In this document: positions 1 through 6,691 of the stretch, one piece after another
Numbering within the stretch: the stretch's first letter is position 1
Layout of the letters: each line of letters opens with the position of its first letter
NCBI GenBank assembly: GCA_021772595.1
Contig: JAJFLS010000037.1
Location: forward strand, 1 to 12,063
Length of the DNA: 12,063 nt
DNA from: Opitutales bacterium
Lineage (GTDB): Bacteria; Verrucomicrobiota; Verrucomicrobiia; Opitutales; Opitutaceae
Direction: 5' to 3'
Position numbers and translations under genes: made by a program
The notes under the pieces: generated by a model
Databases searched by the model: none
The model's input: the letters and a program-made list of their open reading frames with translations, nothing else
What the model was told of the DNA's origin: nothing

Positions 1-81
1 TGCTTTGTGCCCCTCCTCCCTAGGGACAGCTCCCCAAAATGACTTGATTAGCGACCTGCAGGCGATTTACTCGACTGTTGT

Positions 82-663
82 TTGAATCCCTCTCCCAACA
101 AAGAATACGAAGCGTTTAGGCGACGCCTTGACAAACTTCCCCAAGGCTCCAATCGCGAGTTCACCGGCACCCTATTCAGATTCGTCAATCCAAGTTATTG
201 CAGCCCAAAAAACGCAATAGATGGCAGGGGCTCATTGAAGTCGCCCGGGCGCTGGCACCCATACGGGAAACATCCCTGCCTATACGTCGCAACAACTCCT
301 GAAACCGCCCTCCAGGAAGCTCTCTCGGAGAAACGCTACTACAACCTCCCTGACCATAAATCGCTCCCACGCGTGCTCATCGGAATCCACGCCAAGCTTC
401 TCTACCTTCTCGATCTCAACGACGGCCGCATCAGGAACCGCTTGAGACTATCTCAAAGACGCATCCTCGATTGCGACTGGAGGGACGACAATGATTTCAA
501 TCACACCGAAAGCCTTACTCAAACAATGGGCAGGGCCGCGTACAACAAAGGATTCGAAGGTCTGATCGTGCCCTCTCAGGCAAATCAGCCCAATGGCACG
601 AACTTGGTTATCTTTTGCGACAAACTCCTCCGACCTAATTCACTCACCCCAGAAACGCCCTGA
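82..663 (+). CDS. RES-domain toxin of a RES/Xre toxin-antitoxin pair
   Basis: 193 aa. The pattern matches the RES family (Pfam RES): R33 in LFRF, GRW near 56-58, Y68 in CLYVATTPETA, E79, and the late motif GLIVPSQ (S165) with GTNLVIF. RES toxins studied elsewhere consume NAD+ (MbcT-type phosphorolysis) or ADP-ribosylate a host enzyme (ParT-type); which reaction applies here cannot be read from sequence. The start is TTG at 82: an in-frame TAG at 49-51 closes the frame upstream, no ATG lies in between, and the next internal Met is past the catalytic core. No clear ribosome site is visible. The downstream neighbour is an Xre/DUF2384 antitoxin, so the pair is complete but in reversed order, since this family usually has the antitoxin first. 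Family call is firm; start codon is moderately sure. Confidence 0.88.
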   Translation: MNPSPNKEYEAFRRRLDKLPQGSNREFTGTLFRFVNPSYCSPKNAIDGRGSLKSPGRWHPYGKHPCLYVATTPETALQEALSEKRYYNLPDHKSLPRVLIGIHAKLLYLLDLNDGRIRNRLRLSQRRILDCDWRDDNDFNHTESLTQTMGRAAYNKGFEGLIVPSQANQPNGTNLVIFCDKLLRPNSLTPETP

Positions 664-672
664 GACCACTAA

Positions 673-692
673 AAAGTGGAAATTTCCACTTT
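673..692. promoter_or_regulatory. Perfect 20-bp palindrome between toxin and antitoxin, candidate antitoxin operator
   Basis: The arms AAAGTGGAAA and TTTCCACTTT meet without a spacer, 10 bp after the toxin stop and 58 bp before the antitoxin start. HTH antitoxins usually bind palindromes at their own promoter, so this is the obvious operator candidate. It could also form a weak hairpin after the toxin gene, but there is no following T-tract, so a terminator is less likely. A poor promoter-like pair (TTGAAG at 697-702, AGATTA at 721-726) lies just downstream. Operator function is inference. Confidence 0.5.
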
Positions 693-750
693 CCCATTGA
701 AGTTCAATTAGAATGGACCGAGATTAGCTGAACTAAACCGTTTACGACCA

Positions 751-1107
751 ATGAAAACAATTCGAGACATACAGGCATTGGACGGCGACACGCTAAAGGC
801 TCTCAGACATGAGACTCATATAAACCAACAGCGTTTCGCCACTTTGAGCGGCAACTCCAGGGAGACGCTCATCAATTTCGAAAGACGGAAGAAAAAGATC
901 TCTGAAAGCGCGAAGCGGCGGATCAAAGAAGCCGCATGCCTCATCCTAGCCCTAAGCGAAATTATGGACGCGACGAGCATCGCGAAATGGCTAGAGGAGC
1001 CCAACCCTGGATTGAGGGAAAAGTCTCCCATGCAGTTAATCAAAGAAGGCCGCGTCGACATCATCTGGGGCATCATCGAAAGTACAAAACAAGGCAGCTT
1101 TGCCTAG
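751..1107 (+). CDS. Xre/MbcA/ParS-type antitoxin (HTH plus DUF2384 toxin-binding domain)
   Basis: 118 aa. Residues about 14-50 form a Cro/C1-type helix-turn-helix (LRHETHINQQRFATL then NSRETLINFERRKK). Residues about 63-111 match the Xre/MbcA/ParS toxin-binding domain (DUF2384): a helix ALSEIMDATSIAKWLEEPNPGL, then the diagnostic P..LI..G....I...I pattern (SPMQLIKEGRVDIIWGIIES). Such proteins neutralise RES toxins by covering the NAD-binding site and repress their own operon. The gene lies 87 bp downstream of the RES toxin on the same strand. That gap is larger than the usual overlap, and a 20-bp palindrome within it suggests the antitoxin may have its own regulated promoter. ATG start with weak ribosome site. 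Confidence 0.88.
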   Translation: MKTIRDIQALDGDTLKALRHETHINQQRFATLSGNSRETLINFERRKKKISESAKRRIKEAACLILALSEIMDATSIAKWLEEPNPGLREKSPMQLIKEGRVDIIWGIIESTKQGSFA

Positions 1108-1392
1108 GAGTGCCGGTCAGCAGATTTAGAAATCAAGTTTTAGGTACAGGCTCTTTTTCTCCCTTCTTTCAGCTTAAGCGGCTCTTGCTTGAAACCACGC
1201 CGCATTCGCAACGTAGCTACTCCGGGAACCCAGTGTGGGAAATGCAAACTTTCCTCGGAAAAAGCGAAAAGCCGACCCCCATCCGCTTCGCGGGATTTCC
1301 GCTCGAATGAGTCCTTTTTTCGATATATGTGCGCTTGCGGTATCTGCGTGACAGATGCCGGGAATGAATGCATTTTGCCAGTGTATAAACCG
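1108..1392. other. Intergenic region between the TA module and the PQQ-like gene
   Basis: No convincing gene. A forward frame runs into the PQQ gene from 1189 but has no recognisable domain and precedes a clear signal peptide start, and the opposite-strand frame has only compositionally biased sequence. There is a small imperfect hairpin at 1339-1359 (GGTATCTG / CAGATGCC, 7 of 8 pairs) and a self-complementary GTAGCTAC near 1211. No strong promoter was identified. Confidence 0.4.
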
Positions 1393-2658
1393 ATGATGAA
1401 ACCTTCTTTGCCCGTTTTTCTGATTGCGACGGTGTTCGCTTTCTCGACCTTCAATTTTTCTCATGCCGCCACCGATGGCGATTGGCTCTCGTGGCGAGGG
1501 CCCAATGGGAATGGAGTCGCCGCTGAAGGGCAGTCCCTTCCAACAGAGTTCTCCGAAACGAAACAGGTTCAGTGGAAAGCGTCCGTGCCCGGTCGCGGTC
1601 ACTCGACACCGATCGTCGTGGGCGACCGGATATTTCTGACGACGGCGCGTGAGCAGGAGGGAACGCAATCGGTCCTCTGCTATTCGTTTTCGACCGGCGA
1701 GCTGCTTTGGGAGAAGATTCTACTCAAAGGGAAATTGCCGATTAAAATTCATCGGAAAAATACCCACGCATCAGCGAGCGTGGCGAGCGATGGCGAACGA
1801 ATCTACGCCTTGTTTTTCGTAGCGGGCGATCGGCTGCGCCTTTTCGCATTGGATTTGAATGGCAATGAGCTGTGGCAAAAGGATACAGGCCGGTTTTATC
1901 CAGAGCGTTCCTTTGGATACGGAACGTCTCCCTTGCTGGCTGGCGGAAATGTCGTGGTCGCCGCTGAAAGCCAAGGGGAGGGATTTATCGCCGCATTCGA
2001 TAGCGAAACCGGCAAAGAAGTATGGCGAACGCTTCGGACTGCCGAGCGCTCATCGCATGGGACTCCCGTGTTGGCCGACATTAATGGAACTACCCAAATC
2101 GTGCTCTACGGCGCCGATCGAGTCGCGAGCTACGATCCGAAAAACGGGAGCGAACTGTGGTCGTTTTCAGGCGGGGATCCTTTGATTGCCAATACAGTGC
2201 TCTGGAAAGATGGCGTCGTATTCATGTCGGGCGGCTATCCTGGGATGGAGACCTGGGCCCTTGACGTCGCGAAGCAGAAATCCATTTGGACCTATCCCAC
2301 CAAATGCTACGAACAGTCTATGCTCCTCGTCGGCGACCATCTCTATGGGATCGCCGAAGGCGGCGTAGTGCATTGCTGGGATACTGCGAACGGAAATCTC
2401 CGATGGCGCGAGCGATTGACCAAAGGCCCAGAGAGCGCCTCGCCGATATTGGCGGGCGGATACATCTACCACGCCAACGAGAATGGGAAGGTCTTCGTGA
2501 TAAAGCCCAATCCCGACAAGATGGAGCTTGTCGCGGAAAACCAGCTAGGCGAAGAGATCTTCGCGACACCCACGATCTGTCGCGACCGTATCCTCTTGCG
2601 CAGCGCAAAGTACGAAGGCGAGACCCGCAGCGAAACTTTGTATTCAATAGGTTTTTGA
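1393..2658 (+). CDS. Secreted PQQ-like (BamB-type) beta-propeller protein
   Basis: 421 aa from ATG 1393 (a second ATG follows at once at 1396). Residues 1-25 are a Sec signal peptide (hydrophobic stretch PVFLIATVFAFSTF, cleavage likely after SHA). The mature protein opens with WLSWRGPNGNG, the hallmark start of the PQQ-like repeat proteins abundant in Planctomycetes and Verrucomicrobia. Repeats with G..LW or G.E.W blades follow (for example SGNELW-, GKEVWR- and SELWSF-like motifs), spread to the C-terminus. The family forms a propeller in the periplasm or outside the cell; most members have no known substrate and lack proof of binding PQQ. The frame is open further upstream to 1189, but the signal peptide decides the start. 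Its last 27 codons occur again at 7903-7983. No operon partner is evident. Confidence 0.85.
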   Translation: MMKPSLPVFLIATVFAFSTFNFSHAATDGDWLSWRGPNGNGVAAEGQSLPTEFSETKQVQWKASVPGRGHSTPIVVGDRIFLTTAREQEGTQSVLCYSFSTGELLWEKILLKGKLPIKIHRKNTHASASVASDGERIYALFFVAGDRLRLFALDLNGNELWQKDTGRFYPERSFGYGTSPLLAGGNVVVAAESQGEGFIAAFDSETGKEVWRTLRTAERSSHGTPVLADINGTTQIVLYGADRVASYDPKNGSELWSFSGGDPLIANTVLWKDGVVFMSGGYPGMETWALDVAKQKSIWTYPTKCYEQSMLLVGDHLYGIAEGGVVHCWDTANGNLRWRERLTKGPESASPILAGGYIYHANENGKVFVIKPNPDKMELVAENQLGEEIFATPTICRDRILLRSAKYEGETRSETLYSIGF

Positions 2659-2675
2659 ATACAGCAACTGGTTGA
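2566..2675 (+). repeat. 3' end of PQQ gene, duplicated at 7891-8001 (copy A)
   Basis: The last about 30 codons of the PQQ gene plus about 17 bp after its stop are nearly identical to 7891-8001. From the ATC codon at 2575 to the stop, the only differences are four synonymous third positions. After the stop the copies differ by one inserted base and one substitution. Similarity fades beyond GGTTGA. Copy A is the intact, in-gene version. Confidence 0.85.
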
Positions 2676-2709
2676 AGAGGGATTGATAAACTGGATACGT
2701 TAATGATAA

Positions 2710-2728
2710 GGATAAACCCGCTCCTACA
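2710..2728 (-). repeat. Truncated GTAG-type REP element
   Basis: Read on the minus strand this is TGTAGGAGCGGGTTTATCC, identical over 19 bp to 10903-10921. The minus-strand GTAG foot is at 2727-2724, followed by GA and the left stem GCGGG. The right stem half (CCCGC) present in the other copy is missing, so this is a half element. It lies 28 bp before the mannonate dehydratase-like gene. Confidence 0.7.
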
Positions 2729-2755
2729 TCGACCTAACTAAACCCTGATCAAAAA

Positions 2756-3919
2756 ATGAAGCACTCCGAAAATTTGAATCGCCGGGAAGCGTTGATATCC
2801 ATGGCAAAGGGCGGACTTGGCGTTGCCGCTGTCGTGGGATCCACAGGATCAATCCTATCCTCCTGCAAGCCAGTTGGCGGGAACGCTGAAGTTGCCGCAA
2901 CGAAAAAGCCTATGCTGATGAAAGTTGGCTGCCAACATGGGGGGACAAGCAAAGAGAATCTGGAATTTCTAGCGAGGCACGGGGTTTTCAATATGGATGC
3001 GGGCGCGCCAAAATTAATCAAAGGCGTAGGCTGGGACTTGGATGACTCGTTTGCGATGAGAGACGCCTGCGAGAAATATGGCATCAGCTTGGATGCGTAC
3101 CACCTCCCGTTGTCATCGGCAGGGATTGAAAGGGTTAGCACCCCCAATATTATGCTGGGGAAGAGTCCGGAAAGAGACCGCGAAATCGAGATGATCCAAC
3201 AAATGATATCCGTAGCGGGAAAAACGGGGGTCAAGACGCTCAATTACAATACGACGATACATGTAATCCTTAGAACTGGGAGAACGATTGATCCTACAAG
3301 AGGAAATGCCTCGTACAGCACCTGGAATTACGAAGAAGCCCTCGCTCGAAATGAACCGAATACGATTGCTGGTGAAGTTTCGATTGATGAAGTGTATGAA
3401 CGGATTACCTACCTCTTAGATCGACTTCTTCCTGTGGCAGAGGAATACAATGTGCAGCTGGCTAACCATATTGCCGATCCTCCTGCCCCAGTCGGATATC
3501 GCGGTATCACTCGATGGAACAGTCCGGATGTATTTGAAGGCATCAAACGGTTTGGCCGATTGTATGATAGCCCATCTCATGGTTTTAATCTCTGTCTCGG
3601 ATCGACCGCCGAGGGATTAAAGGATCCTAGGACGGAAATCCTGCCGATCATTAAGTGGTTTGGCGATCGTAAGCAGATATTCAATATTCACCTTCGAAAC
3701 ATTAAGGGAGGGTACAATAATTTCCAGGAAGTGTATCCGGACAATGGAGATTTGAATTTCGCGGAAGTAATTCGAGCCCTTAGAGATGTAGGATACGATG
3801 GGATGGTCATGCCAGACCACATTCCTCAGCATGAGGACCCCGGCAGTGCGCTTCAAGGGCACGCGTTTGCCTTTGGATACATTAAGGCCCTGATAGAGGT
3901 TATTGGAAGCGAGGCATAG
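2756..3919 (+). CDS. Mannonate dehydratase-like (UxuA family) TIM-barrel protein with Tat signal and lipobox
   Basis: 387 aa. The N-terminus has a twin-arginine motif (NRREAL, R9-R10), a hydrophobic stretch and a lipobox-like LSSC (C37), so a Tat-exported lipoprotein is predicted. The body matches the UxuA family, whose known members dehydrate D-mannonate to 2-keto-3-deoxygluconate in hexuronate breakdown. All four expected metal ligands can be assigned by motif: H238 in NHIADPP, C280 in NLCLGS, H312 in NIHLRN and D354 in MPDHIPQH. The C-terminal GYIKAL helix also fits. Cytosolic UxuA lacks an export signal, so the exported form may act on a different acid sugar or as a related isomerase or epimerase; exported paralogues of this kind are common in Bacteroidetes and PVC bacteria. 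ATG at 2756; no strong ribosome site. It stands alone between repeats. Confidence 0.8.
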   Translation: MKHSENLNRREALISMAKGGLGVAAVVGSTGSILSSCKPVGGNAEVAATKKPMLMKVGCQHGGTSKENLEFLARHGVFNMDAGAPKLIKGVGWDLDDSFAMRDACEKYGISLDAYHLPLSSAGIERVSTPNIMLGKSPERDREIEMIQQMISVAGKTGVKTLNYNTTIHVILRTGRTIDPTRGNASYSTWNYEEALARNEPNTIAGEVSIDEVYERITYLLDRLLPVAEEYNVQLANHIADPPAPVGYRGITRWNSPDVFEGIKRFGRLYDSPSHGFNLCLGSTAEGLKDPRTEILPIIKWFGDRKQIFNIHLRNIKGGYNNFQEVYPDNGDLNFAEVIRALRDVGYDGMVMPDHIPQHEDPGSALQGHAFAFGYIKALIEVIGSEA

Positions 3920-4055
3920 CTTTAGATCCTGGATGATAAATTGCTCGATTTCCCGCCTCAGGCTGCGGCGTGAGAACGATTCTATATTGCTGTTAAAGAG
4001 TGACGAAAAAGGTAAGCCGGAACAGCGCCGGGATGAAAATCTCGATTTCAGAATC

Positions 4056-4155
4056 TAAGAGAGTGTCTAATAAGTCGAGAGTCGCCGATGGTAGGGCTGC
4101 TTATCCCTAAGCAGCCGAAACAGATTCATTGATCGACTAATTTTACGGTCTCTAA
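4056..4155. mobile_element. MITE-like element, copy 1 (GAGAGTGTCTAATAA termini, TAA flanks)
   Basis: The core is 4059-4152 (94 bp). The left end GAGAGTGTCTAATAAGTC pairs imperfectly with the right end (CGACTAATTTTACGGTCTC, about 15 of 20 positions). The direct repeat TAA flanks it at 4056-4058 and 4153-4155. The left end matches the inverted right end of the element at 11042-11177 at 17 of 18 bases. There is no coding capacity. Flanks of TA/TNA type fit IS5- or IS630-like transposition, but the parent is not in the window. It contains a GTAG-footed hairpin at 4091-4116. Confidence 0.65.
4091..4116 (+). repeat. GTAG-footed REP-like hairpin inside the MITE
   Basis: GTAG (4091-4094) is followed directly by a perfect 9-bp stem GGCTGCTTA / TAAGCAGCC (4095-4103, 4108-4116) with a TCCC loop. 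GTAG at the stem foot is the recognition signature of REP elements bound by RAYT transposases. Confidence 0.6.
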
Positions 4156-4202
4156 TATCTCTTCATTCCCCACCTCCACACCCCACACCCCATACCTCTG
4201 CA

Positions 4203-4808
4203 ATGAAGTTAACAGCCAACCAATGGATCAAAAAAGTCCACACGTACCTCGGTTTGGTGAATTTGACTATCTTGCTTATCTTCGGAATAGTGGGCCTTTC
4301 CGCGAGCTTTCTCAAGCCGCCATCGGAGCGCGAGCGAGCGGAACCGGAGGTTCGCAATATCGACTACGTAGCCCCCGGCGATTTGAGCGATCGAGCCTTG
4401 GTCGACCACGCGTTCGAAGCTCTCGATATTCCCCTGACTCAACCTGCGCCCGACTGGTCCATTCACCGAGACGACCAGAACTACCTTGGGTTCAGACTGC
4501 CCACCCCCGCCAAACGGCATGACATTGTAGTCTTCGAAAACGAATCCCGACTTCAGGTCACCACGACCACGCTCGACATCTGGGATGCTCTTTTTCGAAT
4601 GCACGAACTAACCCTAAACCACGCGGCGCCCGACTGGCGAACGCAGCTCTGGGCTCTCTATATCGAAGTGTCCATCTGGTCGCTGATCCTAATGGTAGCG
4701 AGCGGCATTTTATTATGGCTCACATCCCGTCCAAAACTCCGCTGGGCCCAACTATCGTTCGCCGCTGGGATTATATCTTTCATTGCCCTGTGGGCGTTTT
4801 CGAGGTGA
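4203..4808 (+). CDS. PepSY-associated transmembrane protein, first of a pair
   Basis: 201 aa. One membrane helix lies near 14-36 (HTYLGLVNLTILLIFGIVGL), an extracytoplasmic domain spans about 40-148, and two helices lie near 150-173 and 182-200. The VHTYLGL start, the late SGILLW motif (167-172) and the overall arrangement match PepSY-type TM proteins, but it is half the size of the usual four-helix family members. Histidines at 13 and 134 align with H9 and H123 of the next protein and could be haem or metal ligands (inference). Full-length relatives are often linked to siderophore or ferric-iron reduction; no iron gene is visible here. ATG at 4203 follows a C-rich pyrimidine tract (4164-4199) with no clear ribosome site. 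The stop is 4 bp before the next gene, so the two are almost certainly cotranscribed. Confidence 0.75.
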   Translation: MKLTANQWIKKVHTYLGLVNLTILLIFGIVGLSASFLKPPSERERAEPEVRNIDYVAPGDLSDRALVDHAFEALDIPLTQPAPDWSIHRDDQNYLGFRLPTPAKRHDIVVFENESRLQVTTTTLDIWDALFRMHELTLNHAAPDWRTQLWALYIEVSIWSLILMVASGILLWLTSRPKLRWAQLSFAAGIISFIALWAFSR

Positions 4809-4812
4809 TCAA

Positions 4813-5391
4813 ATGCACAAACTAATACGCAACCTGCATTTGTTCCTGGGACTCTTCCTCTGCCTATTCGTTCTGACCTACGCCGTGAGCAGTCTTCAGA
4901 TCGCCTACCCTGGCTGGTTTTCATCATCGCCGACGAGTACCGAACAAACATTTGTCATCAGCCCTGATTCGGTGAGCACCCCAAGGGCCTTGGCTAAAGA
5001 GCTAATGGATCACCATGGCCTGCGCGGCAGATTGGGCGAAATCAAAAACACGAACGACGGCCTCGAATTCGAAATCGCTCGCACCGGAACGTACTCGAAA
5101 ATCCGCTACAACACCGAAACCGGACAAGTGGACATCCGTACCCGGGCCAACGATTTCCCAGGCATGCTAAGAGCCATTCACTTCAGCACCGCAGGCGTTC
5201 AAACCGGGTACTGGCTGAAAAACCTCTGGGGTCTTTTTACCGTACTCGTTTCGATCGCCCTAATCCTACTTGGAGGAACCGGCATTTACTTATGGTTCCA
5301 CAATCACACCGAACGTCTAACCGGAACGATCCTCCTCGCAGTTAGCTTGGCCTGGGGAGGCACGCTAACCGTGCTCCTGCTCATCGCCTAG
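4813..5391 (+). CDS. PepSY-associated transmembrane protein, second of a pair
   Basis: 192 aa from ATG 4813. That start is chosen over an in-frame upstream codon at 4783, which would overlap the previous gene; GAGGTGA at 4802-4808 is a usable ribosome site spanning the previous stop. Layout mirrors its neighbour: helix near 8-28 (LHLFLGLFLCLFVL), extracytoplasmic part about 30-135 with a PepSY-like stretch (LRGRLGEIKNTNDGLEFEI, then YNTETGQVDIRT), then helices near 138-161 and 171-191. TGIYLW (156-161) is the PepSY_TM signature. H9 and H123 align with H13 and H134 of the first protein. The simplest reading is a split family member working as a heterodimer in the inner membrane, perhaps in electron transfer; function is unproven. 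Confidence 0.78.
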   Translation: MHKLIRNLHLFLGLFLCLFVLTYAVSSLQIAYPGWFSSSPTSTEQTFVISPDSVSTPRALAKELMDHHGLRGRLGEIKNTNDGLEFEIARTGTYSKIRYNTETGQVDIRTRANDFPGMLRAIHFSTAGVQTGYWLKNLWGLFTVLVSIALILLGGTGIYLWFHNHTERLTGTILLAVSLAWGGTLTVLLLIA

Positions 5392-5432
5392 TGCAACTTT
5401 GTTAAATGAGTATAGGTACTTTGAAACTAAGC

Positions 5433-5482
5433 GTAGCACAGGCATCTTGCCTGTGAGGAAACAGGCTGGAAGCCTGTCCTAC
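5433..5482. repeat. PVC-type intergenic repeat: inverted pair of GTAG hairpins
   Basis: GTAG (5433-5436) heads a hairpin with an 8-bp stem CACAGGCA/TGCCTGTG and a TCT loop. Five bases after it, a second hairpin ACAGGCT/AGCCTGT (5461-5477) is closed by CTAC (5479-5482), that is GTAG on the minus strand. Translated, it gives the STGILPVRKQAGS and RQDACAT peptides that recur as false ORFs in Verrucomicrobia and Planctomycetes (recalled knowledge). The pair resembles a bacterial interspersed mosaic element. Confidence 0.75.
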
Positions 5483-5747
5483 TTTCAACAAATAATGGAT
5501 ACAGTCGAAAATTCGAAAAGCATCCTCAGCAACTCTCCTTTTCCTGATTTCAACAGGATGCGCTCCACAACACCACGCACCGACGCCAGGTAGCAACTCC
5601 GAAACATCAGGCTAATTCCTGCAATGACAACCAATTGCCAGAGAATGGACGTCGAGTCGGCGGACCAAGGCTTCGATCGAATCTCAAGACCTAGCTGGTA
5701 TAAATTGACGATTGCCCCCCTCTCTCGATCGGCCTAACATTGAGACA
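5483..5747. other. Gene-free stretch before the carbon-nitrogen hydrolase
   Basis: With the repeat before it, the gap between genes is about 356 bp. On the minus strand a frame of about 80 codons stays open (about 5738 to 5494) and reads like a hydrophobic helix plus basic tail, but it has a stop just upstream and no sensible start codon, so it could at most be a decayed gene fragment. No promoter or RNA was recognised. Confidence 0.35.
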
Positions 5748-6677
5748 ATGAAAGATCGCCCCCTTCCAATTGCCGTCATCGTCCTCCTTTCTTTATTGAC
5801 GACGCACACGATCTCATCGGCCGAAAATAGAACATCCATAAAAGCAGCTCTCGTATCGCCGCGTTGCGTGTTTGGGGACGTTGACGCCAATTTATTACAT
5901 TTCTCAGAACTGGCGGAGGATGCTCAGATGAAAGGCGCCCGTCTCATTTGTTTTCCCGAACTCGCATTAGTGAGCTATTCAATACACAAAGAAGTGCTGA
6001 ACTATGCCCAACCCATTCCCGGGCCAGCAACGAAAAAGCTAGAGGCCTTGGCTCATCGCCTCGACGTCTATTTGTCTGTCGGCATGGCGGAACGGGACGG
6101 TGATGAGCACTACATCACCCAAGCGCTGGTGGGGCCTGACGGGTACATGGGGAAATATAGAAAATCTCTTCCGACAAAAGGCGAGCAAATCTGCGGGTTC
6201 CTCCCTGGCAAAGAATATCCTGTATGGGATGTCGATGGTTTCCGCTTTGGAATATTGATATGCGCAGACGGTCGCCACAGCGCGACAATCGATGCAATGA
6301 AGAACAATATGGTCGATGTCATACATCACCCGCATGGCAATTGGGTCGGTGGCCTTGGGCGTGAAGCCGAAGAATGGACACGATCGAAAATCGTCTATTT
6401 TGCTCCACGCGCAATCCATGCCCGTGCCCATATCCTTATCAACAATTCCGCAGAAAGTACTGAACAGCCGGACAAAACGCATCTATTTTCCAGCGGCGCG
6501 GTTGCGATTGACCCTCTCGGCCAAATAATAAAACGAACCGAGCAAACTGATCGCAGTGAAAAAGTAATCATTTTCGAATTGAAGAAACCGGAAGCATTGA
6601 TTCCGCCGGGAGAGTTAAAGGCCCTTAAACGGAAGGATCCGGTTTTCAATAAACGCTTCGAGAAAACCGGGGATTAA
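5748..6677 (+). CDS. Secreted carbon-nitrogen hydrolase (nitrilase superfamily)
   Basis: 309 aa from ATG 5748. A TTG at 5712 in the same frame would place 12 residues before the signal peptide and is less likely. Residues 1-25 are a Sec signal peptide (LPIAVIVLLSLLTT, cleavage near SSA). The nitrilase-superfamily triad is visible: E71 in CFPELAL, K139 in GKYRKSLPT and C172 in LICADGRH, with E146 and FLPGKEYPVW as further family landmarks. Enzymes of this fold hydrolyse non-peptide C-N bonds such as nitriles, amides and N-carbamoyl groups; the substrate cannot be told. Most family members are cytosolic, so the export signal is notable. The stop is 14 bp from the end of the convergent minus-strand gene. 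No operon partner. Confidence 0.85.
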   Translation: MKDRPLPIAVIVLLSLLTTHTISSAENRTSIKAALVSPRCVFGDVDANLLHFSELAEDAQMKGARLICFPELALVSYSIHKEVLNYAQPIPGPATKKLEALAHRLDVYLSVGMAERDGDEHYITQALVGPDGYMGKYRKSLPTKGEQICGFLPGKEYPVWDVDGFRFGILICADGRHSATIDAMKNNMVDVIHHPHGNWVGGLGREAEEWTRSKIVYFAPRAIHARAHILINNSAESTEQPDKTHLFSSGAVAIDPLGQIIKRTEQTDRSEKVIIFELKKPEALIPPGELKALKRKDPVFNKRFEKTGD

Positions 6678-6691
6678 CGATCAAGCATCAC

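Noticed and set aside
1189..1392. N-terminal extension of the PQQ gene frame
   Set aside because: The 68 extra residues have no domain and would bury the signal peptide that starts at 1393.
1140..1668. Minus-strand open frames over the start of the PQQ gene
   Set aside because: They overlap a gene with clear signal peptide and propeller motifs, and their proteins have biased composition with no domain. They are shadows of the real frame or of intergenic sequence.
2641..2661. Inverted repeat TATTCAA/TTGAATA around the PQQ stop as a terminator
   Set aside because: A 7-bp AT-rich stem with no T-tract; the duplicated copy has a mismatch without compensation.
5399..5596. Short frames on both strands over the intergenic repeat
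   Set aside because: Peptides such as TGILPVR and RQDACAT are translations of a DNA repeat, not conserved proteins.
5494..5738. Open minus-strand stretch of about 80 codons with a hydrophobic segment
   Set aside because: There is an in-frame stop just upstream and no plausible start codon or family match; it could be a decayed gene, but support is too weak to call.
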